DNA from: Akanthomyces muscarius
Taxonomy: Eukaryota > Ascomycota > Sordariomycetes > Hypocreales > Cordycipitaceae
Direction: 5' to 3'
NCBI RefSeq assembly: GCF_028009165.1
Contig: NC_079241.1
Span: 5,208,001 to 5,272,000 of the forward strand
DNA length: 64,000 nt
The notes beneath the pieces are model-generated. The model saw nothing but the letters and a program-made list of their open reading frames with translations, did not search any database and was not told the DNA's origin. Shown piece after piece: positions 10,455 through 22,576 of the stretch. Made by a program: the position numbers and the translations under genes. Each line of letters opens with the position of its first letter. The first letter of the stretch is position 1.

Positions 10455-12128
10455 CACGTGATTTGATGTTTGCAACGAGCGATATTCGAGAATATAAATA
10501 TTTCAACGCACTTGGGCCACTATGCAATGCTGAACGAGCCAGCACAATGCAGCAGCACGTCGTCAACGAAGGAAACAGAGCTATAGTTTGCGTTCGCTGC
10601 AAACTGAAACAGAGTTGACTGCCAAAATATCCCAAACAGACGCTCAGAGTATACTGCTATGCGCGCCCGTAATTGCATTACCTGGGTAAGACTGGAGCAG
10701 AGGCGCTTGTAACCAAGAGCAAGACGACAGTGTCTCGGATCAATGTTCTTCACTTTTTGTTAGTATCGGCTGTTTCCCACAAAGCATTTATCAGACTTGC
10801 ATCGTCCTTTGCAGCTGGTTCCCGCCGCCTTTTGTTCCTATTTTGGCAAGGCCCCTTGTCGGTCACACTTCCGTCCCGACATTGAATTTTTTCAACGGTG
10901 CCAGTAGGCAGAGACTACTCAGTATTCAAGACACGACAGCTCGTTCACAGTTTCAGTTCTATTTTTGGTCAACCTCCATTCTCTTACAATTGGTGTCACC
11001 TTCAAAGCTTAATTTCTACTCTGTAGCTCTGCTTGTGAAATAGGATAGAGCATAAGTTGATGTCCTATTTATCTGCATCCCCGGGCACGCCTGTCGAGCG
11101 TTGTCAGCCTGCCCAGTGCCAGTGCGCCAGTCAGCCAGTGCCTGTACTGGTATTGTTGCTGGTGGAGACTGGCGTGCCTGGGCCCGAGATCCCCTGGCAC
11201 GCTGCGGGCCGCCGCTGAAAAATCCACCAAGTCCACCAACGGCTCATTGCCAGACCCAGCCCCCAGCCACCGCTCAGCCACTTTGTCACTGAGGCGCACA
11301 GCCAATATCGGGGGAAGCAGCTGCGAATGCCATCCTCACACTCGACCCCCTACTCGAGTCTTTTCTATGCAATTGCACGGATCATCGAAAAACGTCATTG
11401 ATATCATCTACAGCCAGCTGCACCGTCATCGCTGCGCTCACAGCATCCGGCTCAACGGTGCCGCAGGTCCGTATCTGGGTCGCCCTGAAGCTTACACAGC
11501 CTAGACCTTGCTCTCCAGCCACCTCTTTTGCTGTCCACCTCGACTCCAGCCTGACGCCTTTCGCCCCATCAGCTTGAGTTCAAACCTCATGCTGATGCCC
11601 GACCGCTTCTTCATCCTGCGTTCGATTGCTTGCTCCTCCTGCGAGTCATTGACCAAAGACCCCGTCATCTACTGGTAATCACACAACACATTGACGCCGC
11701 ACCTGCTAGCTAGCGGTGCAAGTCGCTCGTCGGCTGTTTCTGTTGACTGTCTGGCCTGGGTGCTGTAGTGGATCACAGCTAAACCAAGCTTTGTCAGTGC
11801 TTCTCACCACGGCCCGTCGTCACAGCTTTCCTTGCTCCAGCCTCTTGAATTTGCTCTCGCCCTTTTTTGACTTGGCCATCGTGCAAATCTGGGTCTTCTA
11901 GTTTTGCCGACGCTCCACTTTGCTCATCCAAGGTAGTCGAGCGACACTGTGAGCTCCGTGTCGTCTCACGCGTGGACCGGGGGTGCATCAAGGCAGTCTG
12001 CACTTTGAACAACTGGAGCTTTATGCGCGGATACTCAGCCCACCTTGCCTGTACATAATATTTTGTCTGCATTTGCACTATTCCTGCAGGATACTCGCCG
12101 AACTGAATTTTCGACCTACGCGACCGCC
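10455..12128. other. Long upstream region of the PhoD-like phosphatase gene
   Basis: No gene is recognised. The part from about 11100 is GC-rich and pyrimidine-rich and is probably promoter plus a long 5' leader. A CAG just before 12090 could be the acceptor of an intron in the 5' untranslated region. Confidence 0.5.
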
Positions 12129-15100
12129 ATGTCGGCCCAAAACTGGGGCGACCTGCCCAAGCTCAAGAGAGGCGGTCACCAGCGCCGGTCTAGCGAGTAC
12201 GAACTTCCCCCGACTGAACAAAGACAATCCTTAGACAGCCAACCTCCACGACGAACGAACCGTGCATCTATACAGACCGCCTACACCGAAGCCCCCTCCG
12301 AATCAATATTTGCGCCGGGTTCACCATCGTCCTCTAGTGTTACTCCCCAAGGCTTGACTCCGCGGCCTCCATCTTACCAGGCCGGCTTCACAGAGTTCGC
12401 TCGGGATAACTCTGATCGCAAGCCGCGGCGGATGCCGCACGACGAGGACGAATACTTCTTGCAAGCCTCCCCGTCCCTGCCGGAAGCACCCGACGTTCCG
12501 CGCGGCCCGCCAGTGAGCTATCGACAACCATACGTGCCAGCTATACACATACCCCAGGCCCCGACCACTAGGCACGAGCCAGTGTCGCCTTATCAACCTC
12601 GGACAGGTATTTCAGAAGACGATCAGCCATATCCTGCCTATAGTGATATGCCTTCGGCAACAATTCCCGCTCCAATGACTGCTTCCACATACGTTGACGA
12701 TGCTCGCCCTCGCGCAGCTGATACCTTTGGACAACCTCGGAGGACATCTACAAGCGCAACGTCTGATCGACGCAAAAAGTTGGCCACCAATCGATCACCG
12801 CTGCAAAATCTGGAGCTGACGCTGGACAGCATGACTAAAGAAGAAAAACGAGCCCGCGTGGAAGCTGCAGAACAACGAGCTAGGCAGCGCGCAGCCAAGA
12901 ATGCCCAAGCTCTGGCTGGTCCTCCTCCCGATAACGGCTCGACTACACTTCATGATGTCGGTGCTAGACAGTCAACGCAGCAGCCCATGCCCAGGCAACA
13001 GACTGCCTCATATGCCACTGATTCAAGATCACGGCCCGCAGCCCATCACGATTGGACACAGCAGATGCAGCCAGACACCATGCCTCCAGCCTCGACTGTG
13101 CACCAGTCGGCGGACGGTTATGACCGACCTCTGGACCGACCTTCCTCAAACATTCCACAACGCAACCTAAGCTTTAAGGATCGCGCCGCGAGGGCTCCCG
13201 TTGCTACGCACGACACCGACATTCTGGAGCCCGTGAAGCAAAGGGCGTCTCCTCTCGCAGCTCCCAATCTCGTGAGTCGGACAGGAAGCAATCGAGCCGG
13301 ACAAGACCCCCCAGAAAGAATCCATCAGCATCGTCGCATCGGCTCTGAAGCAGCTCCTCGCAACTACTCCCCTCTGGTGCCTGTGCCTGGCAATGCTCTT
13401 CCTCGCTCCGTCAAAAACAAGGAGCTCCCTCCCATTCCATCACCTGATCACACAAACGGCAACCATAATATGAGAGACGTACAGCAACAGCATCGTTACA
13501 GCAACGCGATTTCGCAGGGCATCCAGCGTCGCGCTACAGAGCCGACCTATCGCCGTCAGCACGACACAAATGAGACACATGCAGAGATCCCAGATCAGCA
13601 AGCATTTAGTGCGGCAGTTTCGCGGGAGGAATCGCAAACGGAAGATGGCATAGCGCTTGCCAGGAGGCGACTTGAGAGAGGCGACAGCGATGGTGGGACG
13701 ACAAAAGAGAACCGGCATCGACTAGGCAACATGCTCTATTCCAATGCAGATACTCTGCGGCCCGGCGAAGGCTTGTATCAGGCTCCAGAATGGCTAGATG
13801 AGTGGGAAAAGGCACCAGTCGGAACATTGTCCGGACCATTGCTCGATGTTCACACCGAAAATTCCTCACAGGATGCTTACAAGGCATGGTGGGAGCAAGG
13901 AAAGGGACGGGGCGCCAATGTGACTGCTCGTTTGAGAAAAGGTGACACTTTTGACGGCGAGTATGACGACGCAAACGTGTTAACCCGTTTTAAACCCAAG
14001 CTCTACCTGAGGTGTGGTCCACTCCTGAGATACTGCGGTATTCGCAAGGAAGCAATTCCTTCCAGGTCGCAACGAGGCCATCCCGTAGCGGAACGGGAAA
14101 TGTGGCGTGGAAGCGTCATGATTGTTACTGAGGATTCTGTATCTTCTTATCAAACAGCCCCGATGCTTCGCATTTTTGTGCAAGATATTGGTCTTCTGCC
14201 ATCAGCTCCACATCACGTCAAAGGGGAGCTCTCGCCAGAATATGTTGATCCCATAGCTGGCCACCCAAAACTCGGTCGTCGCGGAGAAACGTTTTATGTC
14301 CGACCTGTCGAACACCTGGAAGAAGGCAAAGATCTTTCTATGGATGAGACAGACAATGGACTGTTCGAGATGACGCGAAGCCCCCCAGACGTCCCGCCCC
14401 CGAATGGTGCGCCCGACTACCCCGGTTCCTACTCTAGCCGCAAAAGTCGAGCAGGCGTTGACGGTGAGAAAGCGCAAAAGTTCAAGGATGTGCGTGGTTT
14501 CCAGCTTCATGCCGAAAGAGGCTACACCTTCTGGCGCTTCAATATCGAGATCGAGCTTCGAGAAAAGCAGCAGCGCATCGCCTATCGCATCAACCAAGGA
14601 CCATGCATGGCTTTTTGGGTACCGCCGAGGGGTCAGACGATGAATATGATGTTTCATAGCTGCAATGGTTTTAGCGCGAGCGTAAAGCCAGATGACTTGA
14701 GCGGACCAGATCCCATGTGGCGTGACGTCCTCAATACTCATCAGTCGAAACCATTCCACGTCATGATTGGTGGTGGTGACCAAATCTACAACGATTGCGT
14801 CGCCGATGAATGCGATCTGTTTGGAGAGTGGCTTGATATGAGAAACCCTTTCAATAAGCATCATACGCAGTTCACTCCAGAGATGCAGGACCAGCTGGAA
14901 GAGTTTTACCTTGAACGGTATTGCACGTGGTTCTCCCAGGGCCTCTTTGGACTGGCCACATCTCAAATCCCCATGGTAAACATGTACGACGACCACGATG
15001 TCTTTGACGGCTACGGCTCTTACCCCGACCACGACATGAGATCGCCAGTATTTTCTGGCCTTGGTGCGGTGGCTTTCAAATACTATATGCTGTTCCAGCA

Positions 15101-16847
15101 TCAAAGTGTGCTTCCAGAAACTGAGACATCGGAGCCCAGCTGGATACTTGGTCCCAGCCCTGGTCCATATATTAAGGAGCTCAGTCGCAGTGTCTATGTC
15201 TCTATGGGAGGCAAAACTGCTCTACTTGCCGTGGACACACGCACAGAGCGAACGGAGCACGATGTCATCGACGAGAAAACCTGGGAAAAGATTACTAGCA
15301 GACTGTATCTTGAAGTCCGCAAAGGACAAGTCGAGCATCTCTTGGTTTTGCTTGGTGTGCCAATTGCATATCCGAGGATGGTCTGGCTTGAAAACATTCT
15401 TACATCGAGACTCATGGATCCTGTCAAGGCTCTAGGAAGAGCTGGTGTTTTTGGAAAGATGCTCAACAACATTGATGGCGGTGTGGAGGTATTGGACGAC
15501 TTGAACGACCACTGGACAGCCAAAAACCACAAGCAAGAGCGAAGCATTATCGTGGAAGACTTGCAAGACCTCGCCATGGACAAGTCAGTACGAGTTACAA
15601 TTCTCAGTGGCGATGTGCATCTCGCCGCTGTTGGCCAGTTCTACTCCAACCCACAGCTTGGGCTCGCTAAGCACAAGGACCCGCGATACATGCCCAATAT
15701 CGTTTCATCGGCGATTGTGAATACACCGCCCCCGGACATGCTCGCTGATGTTTTGAACAAACGCAACAAAGTTCACCACTTTGATAAGAATACCGATGAG
15801 AGCATGATTCCGATATTCCAGCATGGTCCAGATGGAAAGCCTCGAAATAACAAGCATCTTTTGCCTCACAGAAATTGGTGTTCGATTCGTCAATGGTCTC
15901 CTGGAATGACGCCACCACCAACGCCGCCCGCATCTGATGACGAGCGCAGCCCAAGCCCTGCGCGGGCTGCGGGAGGGGGAGGTGGACTACTTAGGCGATT
16001 TTCACTTGGCAGCCGCTCGAGGCCAAAGCTATTTGAAGGTTCTCGGGAATCCGTCCGCGGATCTCGCCCCCCGATCTCCGGCGGAATGTTCAGAAGCCTG
16101 ACTAGGAGAAACTCTGAAAAGGGAGCTCCGCCGCGTGCCCAAATCGCAAGAAGCATGTCTGTTGGTAGCACGGATCGCCCGAAAACAGGTCTCTTCGGCT
16201 TCATGCGCAGGGGTAGCCAGAGCAAAGCAATGGAATATGATGACGACGATGACTCCATAGGCCGCTGGGGTGCACCGGCTCAAGGTCGTTATCCAAGCCC
16301 TTATGGTCAGGACCAAGAGGAACCTCTTGGCCTTCGCGGTGGCGCTGCCACAAACGACGAATACTCAGATGGAGATGATGCATACTTCAGCCCGCGTCCA
16401 CAGCGGGAGCAGGCAGGAGACAGCCAACCGGCAAGCCAGCCCCATGACAACCCAAGAACCAAATCATTTCACAGGACTCCCACCGGTCTTTCAATTAAGC
16501 AAATGAAGAATGCGCAAAATTTTGCAGTGGATCTGGAGGGCGGGTTGGACATTTGCTTGAATGTCGAGGTGAACCCAAAAGACCCGACAGGGATTACAGC
16601 GCCGTACAGAATCCTGGTGCCCCGGCTGCATTATGAATACACAGCAGAAGCTGATTCGTTGGCTGAGGCCCGGACTCAAGCGCAGCCCCAAGCACAGCCC
16701 AGTGGGTTCAAGAGGTTTCTGAGCTTTCGCAAGAAGCCAGAGCCGCCAGTTTCAAGATACGAGGAGCGGAATCCAGTGGACGACGAACCCGAGCAAGATT
16801 ATGAGGACGATTCAACCGAAGCAGGAACAGTTAGGCGCCGATACTGA
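12129..16847 (+). CDS. Large PhoD-like metallophosphatase
   Basis: Single exon, 1572 aa, with ATG 12129 in a strong context (accgccATGt). The frame stays open 28 codons upstream with another ATG at 12045, but that part looks like leader. Residues 1-560 are disordered, rich in Pro, Ser and Gln, with a basic/Glu helical stretch (KEEKRARVEAAEQRARQRA) near 235. The folded core from about 570 to 1260 resembles PhoD-type alkaline phosphatases: GGGDQIYND (about 881-889), MYDDHDVFDGYG (about 953), and SGDVHLAAVGQF (about 1160) carry the likely metal ligands. A few hundred C-terminal residues are again disordered with poly-Gly, RRFSLGSRSR-like and acidic patches. No signal peptide or membrane segment is seen, so it is probably cytosolic, unlike secreted bacterial PhoD. 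Family assignment is good; substrate is unknown. Confidence 0.93.
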   Translation: MSAQNWGDLPKLKRGGHQRRSSEYELPPTEQRQSLDSQPPRRTNRASIQTAYTEAPSESIFAPGSPSSSSVTPQGLTPRPPSYQAGFTEFARDNSDRKPRRMPHDEDEYFLQASPSLPEAPDVPRGPPVSYRQPYVPAIHIPQAPTTRHEPVSPYQPRTGISEDDQPYPAYSDMPSATIPAPMTASTYVDDARPRAADTFGQPRRTSTSATSDRRKKLATNRSPLQNLELTLDSMTKEEKRARVEAAEQRARQRAAKNAQALAGPPPDNGSTTLHDVGARQSTQQPMPRQQTASYATDSRSRPAAHHDWTQQMQPDTMPPASTVHQSADGYDRPLDRPSSNIPQRNLSFKDRAARAPVATHDTDILEPVKQRASPLAAPNLVSRTGSNRAGQDPPERIHQHRRIGSEAAPRNYSPLVPVPGNALPRSVKNKELPPIPSPDHTNGNHNMRDVQQQHRYSNAISQGIQRRATEPTYRRQHDTNETHAEIPDQQAFSAAVSREESQTEDGIALARRRLERGDSDGGTTKENRHRLGNMLYSNADTLRPGEGLYQAPEWLDEWEKAPVGTLSGPLLDVHTENSSQDAYKAWWEQGKGRGANVTARLRKGDTFDGEYDDANVLTRFKPKLYLRCGPLLRYCGIRKEAIPSRSQRGHPVAEREMWRGSVMIVTEDSVSSYQTAPMLRIFVQDIGLLPSAPHHVKGELSPEYVDPIAGHPKLGRRGETFYVRPVEHLEEGKDLSMDETDNGLFEMTRSPPDVPPPNGAPDYPGSYSSRKSRAGVDGEKAQKFKDVRGFQLHAERGYTFWRFNIEIELREKQQRIAYRINQGPCMAFWVPPRGQTMNMMFHSCNGFSASVKPDDLSGPDPMWRDVLNTHQSKPFHVMIGGGDQIYNDCVADECDLFGEWLDMRNPFNKHHTQFTPEMQDQLEEFYLERYCTWFSQGLFGLATSQIPMVNMYDDHDVFDGYGSYPDHDMRSPVFSGLGAVAFKYYMLFQHQSVLPETETSEPSWILGPSPGPYIKELSRSVYVSMGGKTALLAVDTRTERTEHDVIDEKTWEKITSRLYLEVRKGQVEHLLVLLGVPIAYPRMVWLENILTSRLMDPVKALGRAGVFGKMLNNIDGGVEVLDDLNDHWTAKNHKQERSIIVEDLQDLAMDKSVRVTILSGDVHLAAVGQFYSNPQLGLAKHKDPRYMPNIVSSAIVNTPPPDMLADVLNKRNKVHHFDKNTDESMIPIFQHGPDGKPRNNKHLLPHRNWCSIRQWSPGMTPPPTPPASDDERSPSPARAAGGGGGLLRRFSLGSRSRPKLFEGSRESVRGSRPPISGGMFRSLTRRNSEKGAPPRAQIARSMSVGSTDRPKTGLFGFMRRGSQSKAMEYDDDDDSIGRWGAPAQGRYPSPYGQDQEEPLGLRGGAATNDEYSDGDDAYFSPRPQREQAGDSQPASQPHDNPRTKSFHRTPTGLSIKQMKNAQNFAVDLEGGLDICLNVEVNPKDPTGITAPYRILVPRLHYEYTAEADSLAEARTQAQPQAQPSGFKRFLSFRKKPEPPVSRYEERNPVDDEPEQDYEDDSTEAGTVRRRY

Positions 16848-17461
16848 AAAGGTTGGGAAGCGCAATGGAGTGCATTGTTGGGAGCATGGCGTTTTGGTTT
16901 ACTGGTGTACATGGATGGTGCTGATCAAAGTTGAGCGTTGGGAAGAAGCAGAACCAAGTTGTTTATTACCTACAGAGTATCCGTAGCATAGTAATGCTGT
17001 ACATGTATGTTTGTATTATTGCCCCCATTGAATCACACTGTAAAAGGTGTTTCTATTAATGTATTATTCGCGGCCCCTGATCTAAGCCGACGGCTTAAAG
17101 TGGCGCGCCCTGGGGCCTGCCCTTGACCCCTTGCCAGCCGTCAGGCTTGCCAGGTGGGGACGCTTGATCGCCCTCCACGTCGCGCAAGCCATCTCAAGAC
17201 ATGCCAACTCTCCTTTTCTGTCCAAATAGCTTGCATCCACGCCTGTGTTCTTTTCTGCTTGGCTCACGGGATAGGAGCACAATCATATCGACCAGGTTTA
17301 TTCTTTATCTTCGCATGTGCAGCTCATGGCCTAACCTGCCACCTCCGGAAGCCGCGCCCACCCCCCTTTGCGGACGAGCCGACAGGCCGCAGCCCTGAAT
17401 TCCGCGACGTAACGACTCGACACCAAAGTCTGCTTGGTAGCAAGTTGGCCAATTCTACGGC
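16848..17461. other. Intergenic region between two tandem phosphoesterase genes
   Basis: 3' flank of the PhoD-like gene and promoter of the next gene. No further ORF is convincing. Confidence 0.6.
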
Positions 17462-19574
17462 ATGGCGCGAGGCTTCGATCATGATAGCGCCTCTGATGTG
17501 GCAAAACTACAAGCGCGGAGGGCACTGTCTTGGCTACATGGGCCTGGACTCAGAGCTGCGACAGCAGTAGCCCTCACCGTCGCGCACCGGGTGCGCATAA
17601 ACCTGGTCGCCAGAAGACTGCTGAGCTTACCGCACGCGTTGGTTGCTATTTGGATAGTCATTTTATTATGGGGGGAGCGCTGGGTGTATGACAGTAAAGT
17701 CGAGAGCTGCAGCTGGGATCATTGGGAATCATGGGTATGTGGCTTGTTGCGCGACGGCACGGCCTGTATTGCATTCGGGATACTGACACGACAAATAGCC
17801 CAAAGGAACACACCCGCATCGCATGGTCCTAATCGCAGACCCTCAGATCACCGACCCTCACTCATACCCGGGCCGTTCCTGGCCGCTCTCGACGCTGACG
17901 GTGACAATTACGGACAACTATCTGCGACGAGGCTACAAGGCGCTCCAGAGTCACCTGCACCCCGATAGCGTGTTTTTTCTGGGTGATCTCTTTGACGGCG
18001 GCCGCGAGTGGAAAACACGACAGGAGGGGTTCGTCGACCCGAAATGGGGCAGCGAACGATCGGGCGACGAGAAGAAATGGGTCAACACCTGGCACCGCAA
18101 GTACGGCGAGGACTTTTGGGTGCGCGAATATCAGCGTTTTGCCGAAATTTTCTTTGACAACTTTAACCTGGGAGGCTCTGTACCAGGCCCGTACCAGAGA
18201 GGACGTCGCTTGGTCGCCAGCTTACCCGGGAACCACGACCTCGGCTTTGGCGCGCAGGTGCAGATCCCGGTGCGCAACCGATTTAGCGCCTACTTTGGCG
18301 ATGTCAACCGCGTAGACGTCGTGGGAAATCACAGCATTGTCTCGGTCGACACAGTATCGCTAAGCGCCGACACATCAGATTACAAGCACTCGCACGATCT
18401 GGCGCCCATCTACGGACCTGTCAACGAGTTCCTGGACGAAGTGCAGTCCACCAAGCGCAAGCTTGCCATGGAGGAACTCAAGGTGTGGCATGATATTGAT
18501 CGTGATTTCCGCTTCAAGCACCAGGTAACGGATCTTGAATCATCGGACACGACCCGATCGCCCAGAGACCCCGGCGCTGGCCATGCCGAGCTCCCTACGA
18601 TTCTTCTTTCCCATGTACCGCTATATCGCGATCCTGGAACACCTTGCGGTCCTATGCGCGAACACTGGCCGCCAGCGAAGCGACCCAAGGGCCAGGCCGA
18701 GCCGGTCAACCCCGACCACCGCAACGCCATCACTGTCGCTGCCGGCTACCAGTACCAGAACGTCCTCAGCGAGGAAGACTCTGTCAAATTGATCAAGAAT
18801 GTTGGCAACGTTGTACATGTTTTTTCAGGCGACGACCACGACTACTGCGAGCTTGTCCACTCCGAGGCCAAGGGTGGCGTGAGAGAAATCAGCGTCAAGA
18901 GCATGAGCATGGCCATGGGAGTCTCAAGCCCAGGTTTCCTCATGCTCAGCATGTACAATCCCGTCGACGCTGATGGCAGGCCTATGCCGGGGGCACCAAA
19001 GACAACGCTGCAGACGCACCTCTGCCTACTCCCGAACCAGTTCCACACTTATATGCGATATATCCTCTTCGGATTCCTGTCTCTCGCCGTGCTCGCTATC
19101 CGCGCGTTCCTCGTGCCGACACTCAATCTGACGCCGTTTGCGCTGGAGCCCGAGCAGGCTGGCCACTCGCTTCTGCCTGTGTTTAAAGACAAGGCCGAGC
19201 CACCCGAATCACGCACGCACGGCTCTTCCTCCCAAGGCATGTCATCCACGAGCAGGCTGTCGGCCGGAGCGGCAACCGTCTCGCGCAGCACGTCCAACGG
19301 CTCGGCGCCACGCTGGCCGGCCAAGAAGAGCGTCGGCAAGGGCGGCTCCCGCGGCAGCGGCGGCCGCTGGGGCTGGGGCGACGACTATAGCGGCGCCCAC
19401 GGGCGCGGCCCGCGCATCAACCTTGACACGGAGTTTTACGACGACGGCAAGCAGTGGAAGGCGGGTCGCGGCCAGAAGGTGGTCAAGATCATCACGAGAG
19501 AGTTTTGGACAACGGCGTGGCGTGTGGCGTGGATGACAGGCCTGATGTGGGTGCAGTTCACAAGACGAGGATGA
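17462..19574 (+). CDS. Cdc1/Ted1-type membrane metallophosphoesterase
   Basis: Two exons, 17462-17734 and 17799-19574 (64-nt phase-0 intron, GTATGT donor, TACTGAC branch site), giving 682 aa. The calcineurin-like phosphoesterase motifs are in order: LIADPQITDP (about 100), FFLGDLFDGGREW (about 150), LPGNHDLG (about 233), LLSHVPLYR (about 359) and FSGDDHDYC (about 432). A hydrophobic segment at about 58-71 and another at about 508-530 suggest two membrane passes with the catalytic domain between them. Yeast Cdc1 and Ted1 remove ethanolamine-phosphate from GPI-anchor mannose in the ER and Golgi; this is the likely role. The C-terminal 150 residues after the second membrane segment are Gly/Ser/Arg-rich. 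I cannot choose between Cdc1 and Ted1 orthology. The start is the first ATG giving an in-frame first membrane segment. Confidence 0.92.
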
Positions 19575-22294
19575 AAGCCTTGTTGACTCGTGCACGCCAA
19601 AAATGGCTGTTTAAACCTACGAGACGGGGTTGTACTAACTATACAAGCTCAAGTACGGGTCTTTCGTTTCTGTCTTTGTGTAGGAATAGCACAACGCGCA
19701 TTTTGTTCTCCATTGTATAGTTGGGTATTTGAATTTTTGTTCGGGAGTACCGGATTCGTACATTGGTGTTTGGGGGCCAGGAACCAGAACAAAAGAAACG
19801 AGGGAGGCACAAAAAGCACCAAGCATAATACACTTGCTAAAATTTGGATGCACTTGGAGAGAGCTTGGTCATTTTCTGCTTGGACTCGGGGCTCAGCACA
19901 TGAGCTCAACGAAGCATTTTTCTTTTTTTTCTTAACATTTCAAGATTTCATTTCCTACACCGGTTGATTGAACACTCGCTGCACCGTGTTGTGGTTTTTA
20001 GTTGTCCCGTTTGTTCTGGAAAGATTTGTGCTGTCATGACTATGAGCCACCAAGTTTCTTTGTTATCTTGTCGCTGACTATTTGTGGAAATTCAAGATAC
20101 GAGGTAATCGCAAACAAAAGATGTTGCCAATTCCCGAGCGGCTTGGTCGGGAGGAAAGGAGAAGAAGGCCATGTATCTGGGGGGGCACGGGGGTGACATA
20201 AAATCACGCCGCTTGAGTAGAAGCAGAAGCTTATTATATCTTTTATGTTTATTGCTTTTGCTGCTATGCCTCAACTCTCTTATCATTTTTACCCCCTCTA
20301 TTCCTCTTACTTGGTCTATCTTCCAAGTTTCCTTTGATTTCCTTCTCTTTATACTAACCAATAGCCCAGCTACTGGCATCTTTTTTTTGACACTCCCGTG
20401 GAGGGTTTGCGATACCTCTTTGACATTGAAAGATGGGCCGGATCTGCGGATCAGCACCTTCGTTACGGAGCTTGCGAGGTTGTATCTCCGGGCACGACCG
20501 TGGAGGCCCGGGGAGCATGGCAACTGTGATTACAGCGCGCTCACAAACCAAATGATGCAGAGACTTGGAAATGTAAACGTAACAACAGACGTGGTCCCGA
20601 TCTATGCATAGCAGTTGATGTAGTAAGCTCTATGCACGCAGTCCTGACCAGACTGACTGCGCTGGTGACCACGGCATGTTTCATTTATATTGCCTGGTGC
20701 CATTAACATGAACCAAGCTGGCGAGCGGAATAGCGATGAAAAGAGCGGCCCGACGGCAGACAAGCAGCAAGCGACCACTCGGCTGGTATTCAAGTTCCAA
20801 AGTACCTGCAGGGCGAAGGGTAAAGAATCCATCACGATGCCGGGACCAGAGAAGAAGCAGCACTGGCATGCTGATTGGCAACAGGGTTGCCGGGACACAG
20901 CGCAACACAAGACGCAGAGAAGCCATGCAACGAAGGACTGGCATTGACATAGATGGCGAGAAGGTGAATAGAGCACACACACCGATGGCTGCCGGGGCCA
21001 AGACTTCCCCTGTACAGTACTTTGGCACAATGTGGCCTTTTTTCACAACTTCTGCAACACACCGTCGCTTGATGTCACGGCAACAGCTGCTGGAGTCCGA
21101 TTGCATGTCGGCGCAGACGCTGATGTTATAAAAAATTAAATCGCCTGACGTGATGTCTAACGAGTCGGATATACCGTAACAAGTAACAGGGCAAGACGAG
21201 AGGAAGCGCAAACGTGGATAGTTTGAAACTCCATCAGAACAAGGGGACGACGACTGCCTGGCATGCCTCAAATCATTATTGTTTACACCACTGCTTTTTT
21301 TCGCTTGACTGGTACATTGAGAATCGGCCCAGCTTTGCAACCATACGACGAAGCCTTTACGAACACATACATGCGCTGCTGAAACTTGTTAGGTAGGCAG
21401 AGCAAAAAACGTTCAAAGCCCACCAACCAAAGGTTTGTATACGCAGAAGAAAGGGAGCTTCGTAAAGGGACAACTAGCAGACAGCGCGAGGGTTGAAGGT
21501 GTGTAACGAGCGTCGACGTCATTGAGTGGTATATAAAAGCTACCTTTATTATGCATAGACGGCCATGTCCGAGGCAGGCCCAAAAATAGTTCTCTTATAC
21601 ACATATGTACACACGATAGACAGCCCCACGCCGAACCTGAGACTGGGGGGGCTGAGCGCCTTGCAGCCATCGTCATCGTGGTCCCACACCAAACACACAG
21701 ATCTTTTTGAAGGCGATCCGTCCGTGAGATGGCCGTGCGAATGTGCCCGCCCATTAAACAAGCTTTTGCTCATGGAGTGAAACATTCGTCGTTTTTTTTG
21801 TCTCCCGGGCGATCCACAGAGTTGCACTGAGACGAAATTGGTTCCCTTTTCCCCTCGAATTCTTTGTTATTTGCTCATCGAGGCTATGCTGCAGCCTAGG
21901 TTTATGCGGCCTCACGGGCCTCGAGCGCCAGTACAATGAAAAAAAAAAAAAGAAGCTTGAAGCGATGAAGACAAAAGGAAAGATTTCGGATAGGCCCCCA
22001 CGCTATGCTTTAGTTCTGATCATCAAAGACATGAAAGAAAATGGTTTCGAAACTCTATGCGCGCCCACTGTTTTGGGGGAGGAGCACAAGCCTCCGATGG
22101 CGAGACTGAAGACCGCATGACGGAACCAAGAGTGATTTTACCCATCAAGGGCTGAAAGAGCTGGGCCTCTTGCCCAATTGCGTTTTGGTAAAAGGCTAGA
22201 AGAGAGAAAAAAAAGAGTCGGGCATGGCGTCGGGCATGGCGTCGGCAGGCCTGAGGTCAGCCTTGCAGACCGTTGCTGTCGTGAGATTTCCTCT
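19575..22294. other. 2.7-kb intergenic region
   Basis: 3' flanks of the phosphoesterase (+) and CDC26 (-) genes plus unassigned sequence. The longest ORF (20681-21340, minus) is Ser/Cys/Leu-rich without domain features and is probably chance. Pyrimidine-rich sequence lies at 20215-20400. Nothing else is recognised. Confidence 0.55.
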
Positions 22295-22576
22295 TCATCG
22301 CCCGCCTGGCCGTCTGCCCAGCCCGATGCGCTCGTCGCGCGCCCTCTTGGCCGCCGACGGGCTACTTCCGTGTGATGCTCCTCCTCCTGGTCCTCCTCCC
22401 GCGTTGCTGCCTGCGCCAAGTGCGGCACGCGCCTGAGCACGCGCCTCTGCTGCCTGCGCCTCGGCCTCGGCCCTGGCTTGCTGGGCTGCCTGCAGGGCCT
22501 CGCTGGCCCGACGATCCTCGTACGCGGCGACATCCTCGGCGGTGATGGAGAGGGTGGTGGGAGGTCGGCGAAGCAT
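22295..22576 (-). CDS. cdc26: Anaphase-promoting complex subunit CDC26
   Basis: A 93-residue single-exon gene that is easy to miss. The N-terminus MLRRPPTTLSITAEDVAAYE matches the conserved CDC26 N-terminal segment, which inserts into the TPR groove of the APC6/Cdc16 subunit. It is followed by a helical Ala/Gln/Glu/Arg-rich stretch, a Gly/Ser linker and a short conserved end (RDERIGLG). CDC26 stabilises the APC/C, the ubiquitin ligase that drives mitotic exit. The start is fixed because homology begins at the initiator Met. It diverges from the nicotinate phosphoribosyltransferase gene across a region that contains an inverted-repeat element. Confidence 0.85.
   Translation of the reverse strand: MLRRPPTTLSITAEDVAAYEDRRASEALQAAQQARAEAEAQAAEARAQARAALGAGSNAGGGPGGGASHGSSPSAAKRARDERIGLGRRPGGR

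Noticed and set aside
14202..15104. 300-codon ORF antisense to the PhoD-like phosphatase
   Set aside because: Shadow of a conserved catalytic region on the plus strand.
20681..21340. 219-codon minus-strand ORF between the phosphoesterase and CDC26 genes
   Set aside because: Composition is Ser/Cys/Leu-rich without domain pattern, overlapping ORFs exist on the other strand, and no splice partner was found.
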